A stretch of 8,611 nt of DNA from Dorea sp. AM10-31 (GTDB lineage: Bacteria; Bacillota; Clostridia; Lachnospirales; Lachnospiraceae), in NCBI RefSeq assembly GCF_003435815.1, contig NZ_QTUV01000012.1, positions 54,019 through 62,629 on the forward strand, written 5' to 3'. Positions within the stretch are counted from its first letter, which is position 1, and every line of letters starts with the position of its first letter. The notes beneath the pieces were generated by a model, which worked only from the letters and a program-made list of their open reading frames with translations, was not told the DNA's origin and ran no database searches. Positions 5,245 to 8,611 of the stretch are shown here, piece by piece. Both the position numbers and the translations under genes were made by a program.

Positions 5245-6254
5245 CAGATACCCCCTTTCCCATGTTTCGTGTCATACTGGATATAGGGGATAAGGTCGGT
5301 GCGGTTTATCCTCTGTAAATGGGCGGTTAATTTACTGGAAAGGGAATTGCTGTATCTTGCCCTATCAAGCATAGTTCCTACTTTTTCCAGTCCACCTAAT
5401 GCGTCATGTTCTTCTAAGAAATAAAAACTTTTGACAGCGGAAATCACGCCACCCTCTGTGAGCCATTGCTGTGTTTCCTCAAGGGAATTATGCTGTTTTG
5501 GTACTTGCAGTTCCAAGACTTCCACAGCCCCCAAAAAGCGTTCCCAAAATCGACACGTTTTCCATCTGCTTTTATTACTTTCGTTTCTGTTTGGTACGAC
5601 AAAGCGTAGGTTGTTTGCCAGCAGTCCGAAAGCCAGTTCCCCAAGTTCCAGCGGTCTGTCTTTGAATGTCATGGCAAAAACATGAGCCTTATCATCACGC
5701 AGTTGCATTTCTGTCCGTTTCCAACTGCCAACTTCATCAAGTGTCTTATTATGTTTTGAACAGACTTCCTTATCCTTATCATAAAAGCGGTAGGACAATC
5801 CCGATTTTCCAGCACCGATATAAACGGTCTTTGCAGTGTCGAAATCATCAAACTTGCTTTCGTCAAAGTGGTAGCCCTCACTATTCGAGATAAATTCCTC
5901 TTTTTCACATTTCTTCTTTATCTGCTCTATGGTAAAGAATGGCTTTTCGTTCCTATCATCAATGGCAATATCAAGTCTTGTGAAATGGAAGTTATCCAGT
6001 CCGTATCTTCGCTCACAGCGTCGGAACATATCCCCAAAGGTATAATTCCTACTGTCGAGAATACGGAAAATATCATCACAACCTCTGCCAGTCATAACAA
6101 GATAACAGCCTAGCCCTTGTGGATTGTCCTCTGTCTTTCTTGCGTCCCCCGATACATAAATATCTCCAATCTGCCAGCGTGCCTGATAGGTCTTGAATTT
6201 AACGCTTGCCGGATAGACATTGAAAATGTCAGTCGGTAAACCTAAAATGTGCAT
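5244..6254 (-). CDS. Replication initiation factor / Orf20 (MobT)-type relaxase
   Basis: 336 aa from the first ATG. It carries the Rep_trans-type signature of rolling-circle initiators: [10 protein letters not shown] (residues 91-100), the [17 protein letters not shown] region (144-160) whose Tyr residues are candidates for the nicking nucleophile, and KRTEMQLRD (179-187). It matches the Tn916 Orf20 family that nicks oriT and also supports replication of the excised circle. The natural start is probably upstream: codons 6335-6255 continue in frame and read like the family N-terminus (VKIDYISIVFDTATAEDVI). The codon at the expected start, 9 nt after GGAG, is ATA, and a TAA lies just before. 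The shorter ATG at 6254 has no clear ribosome site. Translation may therefore be reduced or begin at ATA. It overlaps xis by 1 nt. Confidence 0.9.
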   Translation of the reverse strand: MHILGLPTDIFNVYPASVKFKTYQARWQIGDIYVSGDARKTEDNPQGLGCYLVMTGRGCDDIFRILDSRNYTFGDMFRRCERRYGLDNFHFTRLDIAIDDRNEKPFFTIEQIKKKCEKEEFISNSEGYHFDESKFDDFDTAKTVYIGAGKSGLSYRFYDKDKEVCSKHNKTLDEVGSWKRTEMQLRDDKAHVFAMTFKDRPLELGELAFGLLANNLRFVVPNRNESNKSRWKTCRFWERFLGAVEVLELQVPKQHNSLEETQQWLTEGGVISAVKSFYFLEEHDALGGLEKVGTMLDRARYSNSLSSKLTAHLQRINRTDLIPYIQYDTKHGKGGI

Positions 6255-6420
6255 GATAACATCTTCTGCGGTTGCAGTATCAAATACAATGCTGATGTAA
6301 TCAATCTTAACGGATAAATTTTTGTGTGTAGTTATAGTGCATTACTCCTTTCGTACTTCCCGTTTTTTTGCGAGGTAAAAATCGTGTTTTTTCCTTTATT
6401 TATCACAGTTTCTAGGTACT

Positions 6421-6670
6421 ATGACATGTATGCGCAGGGCGGTGTTACATATACGCCCTTTACGAACGCCGAAAGGCGTTCCCTTTCTTCCTGTGTCTGA
6501 TCCGTTCTTAACGCTCACGAGCCTTGTAAGGCTCGTGGCTAAACGGAACAGCCCCAGTCAGAAACCCGATTTTCAGTCTGATAGTCCATGCCTATTCATG
6601 CTATCAAAGTGAAAATATCTATTCTATATGCTTACTCAAGCATGTGATTGACCCTAGCGTGCTTAATCAC
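6421..6670. other. Hairpin-rich intergenic block: candidate oriT / replication origin
   Basis: Upstream of the relaxase gene are three clean inverted repeats: AGGGCG/CGCCCT (6436-6441/6454-6459), GAACGCC-GAAA-GGCGTTC (6464-6481) and a 10-bp CACGAGCCTT/AAGGCTCGTG with a 2-base gap (6516-6525/6528-6537). The last is enclosed by TCCGTT/AACGGA (6501-6506/6541-6546). Near-repeats CAGTCAGA and CAGTCTGA follow around 6556-6581. GTGATT/AATCAC (6644-6649/6665-6670) and AAGCA/TGCTT (6638-6642/6660-6664) interleave. The only open frame (6421-6612, +) looks non-coding. The block is more GC rich than its surroundings. Relaxase genes usually sit next to their nick site, so oriT is the best guess. Confidence 0.5.
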
Positions 6671-6722
6671 TCTTTCCAATACGATAATAACGCCATTAGA
6701 ATTACTTGTCAAGAAGTTTTTG

Positions 6723-6751
6723 TTGACTTTTGGATATATATTAAGTATGAT
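6723..6751 (+). promoter_or_regulatory. Sigma-A promoter for the XRE regulator
   Basis: TTGACT (6723-6728), 17-nt spacer, TATGAT (6746-6751): 5/6 matches in each box with ideal spacing. Transcription would start near 6758, leaving a ~44-nt leader. Confidence 0.75.
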
Positions 6752-6801
6752 ATGCTTATAAACACCAAGAAAAGAAACGAAAGGAGCGGTTATACTAAGT
6801 T

Positions 6802-7473
6802 ATGGAGCATTATGAAAAGAAAATCAGTTTCTTAGGAGAGAACATACAAACCATAAGAAAACACAGGAAAATGAAACAACAGGAACTTGCGGACAAAATC
6901 GGTATCAATATGCAGAGCCTTTCCAAGATTGAACGTGGTGTGAATTATCCTACCTTTGATACGTTGGAGAAGATAATGGACGTGCTGGGTGTAACGCCCA
7001 ATGAATTGTTATCAGGGGAATGGAAATATATCGACCACACCGAGCCATATATCATGGACGTTATCAAACGGGAACAGGATTTTAATGTTTCTTTAGATTA
7101 TCTGTCTGAAAATGAATTTTTCAATGACGAAAGAGAATGTAGATTTTACATGGAATATAAACTCATACAGTATATTCATAACTACATTACCAATGAGGTT
7201 ACGGAGTTGGAAGAACTTATGGAAATCAAGCAGTTGATACAGCGTCAGAAATTGGAACGCATAATGAAAGTGCATAAGGAAATGCGAGGTTTAGACCGAT
7301 ACAGAGAACAGCCTAAAGAATATAAATACCACGACCCTTATGATGATTGGATATTCCGTCAGCTTGCGGATATTGACAACAGAAATAATATTCCTAATAC
7401 TTCTCCACAAGTAGACTTTAACGAGGGAGATTATGAAGATTATCTAAAGGCGAAATGGAACAGAGGTCTTTAA
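6802..7473 (+). CDS. XRE-family helix-turn-helix regulator
   Basis: 223 aa. Residues about 11-70 are a Cro/CI-type HTH (LGENIQTIRKHRKMKQQELADKIGINMQSLSKIERG, then PTFDTLEKIMDVLGVTPNELL), with the recognition helix near 36-46. The rest (71-223) is a charged, mainly helical region (coiled-coil-like around 125-170) of unknown role, perhaps dimerisation or signal sensing, ending in the acidic stretch VDFNEGDYEDYLKAKWNRGL. It is divergent from rep-xis-int and probably controls the element's own genes. The start is the only ATG after an in-frame TAA, but the nearest strong ribosome site (AAGGAG, 6780-6785) is 16 nt away, unusually far, so translation may be weak. A strong promoter and terminator make it monocistronic. 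Confidence 0.92.
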   Translation: MEHYEKKISFLGENIQTIRKHRKMKQQELADKIGINMQSLSKIERGVNYPTFDTLEKIMDVLGVTPNELLSGEWKYIDHTEPYIMDVIKREQDFNVSLDYLSENEFFNDERECRFYMEYKLIQYIHNYITNEVTELEELMEIKQLIQRQKLERIMKVHKEMRGLDRYREQPKEYKYHDPYDDWIFRQLADIDNRNNIPNTSPQVDFNEGDYEDYLKAKWNRGL

Positions 7474-7502
7474 TTTCCTCTTGCATGGAAGATACAGCAA
7501 AC

Positions 7503-7565
7503 AAAAAGCCCAGTAAAGAGTGCAAAGCACCACCAATGGTGGCAAGGCTCTTGACAGGGCTTTTT
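7503..7565 (+). terminator. Large nested intrinsic terminator of the XRE gene
   Basis: AAAAAGCCC (7503-7511) pairs with GGGCTTTTT (7557-7565), enclosing AAGAG/CTCTT (7516-7520/7548-7552) and CCACC/GGTGG (7530-7534/7538-7542). It ends in a T-rich run 30 nt after the stop codon; the A5 on the left also makes it usable on the minus strand. Confidence 0.85.
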
Positions 7566-7612
7566 CTTTTCTGTGGTAGGTAATCAAGAGGAAGAAAGAA
7601 AAAGTGTGTATG

Positions 7613-7766
7613 TTCAATGCAGAAAATATTCAAAGGGTATGCTGATTTTTATTGTGGCGGATATATGGAACTGTTATAATATGGTATGAAGAAAAGGACA
7701 AATTAGAGTTTATAGAACTAAGAAAAGTGGAAGTTGTGGAGGTGATACTATATGAAGTATATAGGT
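7613..7766 (+). repeat. Promoter/leader repeat, copy A
   Basis: Resembles 8425-8545: both start GTTCAAT, contain TTTTATTGT as -35 surroundings, then TATAATATGG, then a TATGAAGAAAA-GACAAATT segment, and reach an ATGAA start codon. Small indels separate the copies. It suggests duplication of a promoter-gene unit. Confidence 0.65.
7652..7680 (+). promoter_or_regulatory. Promoter of the membrane-protein gene
   Basis: TTGTGG (7652-7657), 17 nt, perfect TATAAT (7675-7680). The start point would be near 7687, giving a 65-nt leader. The same arrangement recurs at 8457-8485. Confidence 0.65.
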
Positions 7767-8294
7767 GGCATTATAACGGCATATATTGTCTTATTAGTCT
7801 TAGATATAATGCAAAGAAGAAATCATACGCGAACACAATCTTTAAAAAAATTTACGGTAAGGACAATAACCGATGTATCATTTATATGTGCAATAGGCGC
7901 TTTGTTTGTACTTGTTGCTTTTATCTGGTGTTTGTGGAGTGACCCTGAAACTTTTTGTTCTAAAGGGAGTTTGATGATAATTATTCCATTTTCTATTATT
8001 TGGTTTGGAGTTACTTTTTTGGGTATGATTGCACCAATAAAAGGTGTCTGGGATATTTGTGTAGATAATAATGATGTGACTGTAATTAAGGCATTTTTTT
8101 ATAAAAGGCATTGGAAAGTATCGGACATATCCTATTGTAAAATGAAACGTGGTGGTATGAATGTGTATGTCAATGGAAGAAAGAAAAAAGCTTTTTTTGT
8201 TGACGGTATAACAGACCACTTTGATAACTTTATAAAGAGAATGGAAAAAGAGGGAAAAGAGATTATTCTTCCAGAAACAAAAGAAAAGAGATAG
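7752..8294 (+). CDS. Three-helix membrane protein with PH-like C-terminus (DUF6560-like)
   Basis: 180 aa. Three hydrophobic helices: residues 4-19 (IGGIITAYIVLLVLDI), 42-62 (VSFICAIGALFVLVAFIWCLW) and 74-95 (LMIIIPFSIIWFGVTFLGMIAP). Residues about 97-168 are a soluble beta-rich domain (GVWDICVDNNDVTVIKAFFYKRHWKVSDISY, NVYVNGRKKKAFFVDG, then a final helix) that looks like a bacterial PH domain. I associate this layout with DUF6560, function unknown. The ATG has a strong GGAGGTGA 8 nt upstream. The gene is more AT rich than the integrase module. It has its own promoter and terminator, so it is a separate unit, either cargo of the element or flanking DNA. Confidence 0.85.
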   Translation: MKYIGGIITAYIVLLVLDIMQRRNHTRTQSLKKFTVRTITDVSFICAIGALFVLVAFIWCLWSDPETFCSKGSLMIIIPFSIIWFGVTFLGMIAPIKGVWDICVDNNDVTVIKAFFYKRHWKVSDISYCKMKRGGMNVYVNGRKKKAFFVDGITDHFDNFIKRMEKEGKEIILPETKEKR

Positions 8295-8342
8295 GTTTAT
8301 GGATAAGCAAATTACAGTTTGACAACTTCATATCCATTATAC

Positions 8343-8376
8343 AAAGCAGTTAGTTGTATGATTGACTGCTTTTCTC
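8343..8376 (+). terminator. Intrinsic terminator after the membrane-protein gene
   Basis: AAAGCAGT (8343-8350) / ACTGCTTT (8365-8372), 8 bp, followed by a T-rich TTCTCTT tract, 48 nt past the stop codon. Confidence 0.75.
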
Positions 8377-8424
8377 TTACCTAAATTTTAGATTGGAGTG
8401 ATGAAATAATGTACTGTTAGAGCT

Positions 8425-8545
8425 GTTCAATAAGATTATCGGTGCATAAAATTTTATTGTAGTGCTAATATGTGAGTGATATAATATGGATATGAAGAAA
8501 ACGACAAATTTAGAATTTGAAGTAACTAGGGAAGTAAATACTATG
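8425..8545 (+). repeat. Promoter/leader repeat, copy B
   Basis: Second copy of the 7613-7766 leader. Similarity is strongest around TATAATATGG (8480-8489) and the following TATGAAGAAAACGACAAATT segment, and is shorter by about 30 bases before the start codon, where the strong GGAGGTGA of copy A is missing. Confidence 0.65.
8457..8485 (+). promoter_or_regulatory. Promoter within leader copy B
   Basis: TTGTAG (8457-8462), 17 nt, TATAAT (8480-8485), aligned with the membrane-protein promoter at 7652-7680. Confidence 0.55.
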
Positions 8546-8611
8546 AAAAAATTATTATAACTTTTTTAACACCAGAAATTTATTCTACTATGTCAGAAGA
8601 AGAACAAAATT
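8543..8611 (+). pseudogene. Partial, apparently frameshifted gene at the window end
   Basis: ATG at 8543 has AGGGAAG upstream but reads MKKLL and stops. One more base in the following A6 run would join it to an open frame (IIITFLTPEIYSTMSEEEQN) that runs off the window. The parent family is not recognised. Alternatives: the true start is the ATG in STMSEEEQN, or a sequencing error in the homopolymer. The upstream 8295-8542 holds only the terminator, a vestigial ATG-TAC-TGT-TAG frame near 8410 and the leader repeat. Confidence 0.35.

Larger units (their letters stand above)
3640..7566. mobile_element. Tn916-related integrative (probably mobilizable) element; boundaries approximate
   Basis: Contains int, xis and a Rep_trans/Orf20-type relaxase on the minus strand and a divergent XRE regulator, plus candidate Int-arm repeats by the integrase end and a hairpin-rich intergenic region. 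In Tn916 the Orf20 relaxase lies far from xis-int; here all three abut, as in small IMEs. No FtsK-like coupling protein, conjugation gene or resistance gene is present. I cannot define the ends: Tn916-type integrases use AT-rich targets and leave little or no duplicated core. The limits given are the hairpin past int and the regulator's terminator; the right end may lie further on, including the membrane protein. Confidence 0.75.

Noticed and set aside
6421..6612. 63-codon plus-strand frame upstream of the XRE gene
   Set aside because: It runs through the inverted repeats of the candidate oriT, has no ribosome site and reads as low-complexity Pro/Ser/Leu sequence.
6752..6835. Possible leader peptide (MLINTKKRNERSGYTK...) overlapping the XRE start
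   Set aside because: Its ATG lies at the end of the -10 box, upstream of the predicted transcript start, so it would not be in the mRNA.
7652..7942. 96-codon plus-strand frame overlapping the membrane-protein gene
   Set aside because: It starts at a TTG inside the -35 box and shadows the intact membrane-protein gene, which has the strong ribosome site.

Overview
The window looks like accessory DNA from a low-GC Firmicute, most likely a gut Clostridia/Lachnospiraceae member. This rests on AT-rich intergenic DNA, strong AGGAGG-type ribosome binding sites, Tn916-type recombination proteins and small phage-style genes. I could run no database search, so taxonomy and family names come from recognition of the protein sequences.

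Positions 1-3560 are a phage-like or genomic-island accessory region. Two copies of a ~390-bp direct repeat (1-390 and 2667-3055, roughly 90 % identical, first 53 bases identical) flank a minus-strand cluster of five small genes. These are a 46-aa protein, a 69-aa DUF6487-type zinc-ribbon protein, unknown 120-aa and 94-aa proteins, and a 216-aa double zinc-ribbon/AP2 DNA-binding protein. The repeat is not obviously coding. It is full of stem-loops, ends in an intrinsic-terminator hairpin, shows one compensatory base-pair change between copies, and in copy 2 is preceded by a 109-nt near-perfect palindrome with a weak promoter in front. Together these suggest a ~500-nt structured RNA on the + strand, the most interesting candidate here. 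Past the second repeat lie a gene remnant (3087-3209) and a small acidic protein (3346-3561).

Positions about 3640-7566 are a compact Tn916-related integrative element. On the minus strand are a relaxase/replication initiator (Rep_trans/Orf20 type), an excisionase and a tyrosine integrase, in an apparent operon. Divergent on the plus strand is an XRE-type regulator. The 6255-6801 intergenic region holds several perfect hairpins and is the best candidate for oriT or a replication origin. No coupling ATPase or type IV secretion genes are present, so the element looks mobilizable or replicative rather than self-transmissible. The conserved N-terminus of the relaxase continues 27 codons upstream of its first ATG, to an ATA where a start codon is expected.

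Positions 7567-8611 hold a plus-strand three-helix membrane protein (DUF6560-like) with its own promoter and terminator. Its promoter/leader is repeated about 800 bp downstream, ahead of what appears to be a frameshifted or partial gene running off the window end.
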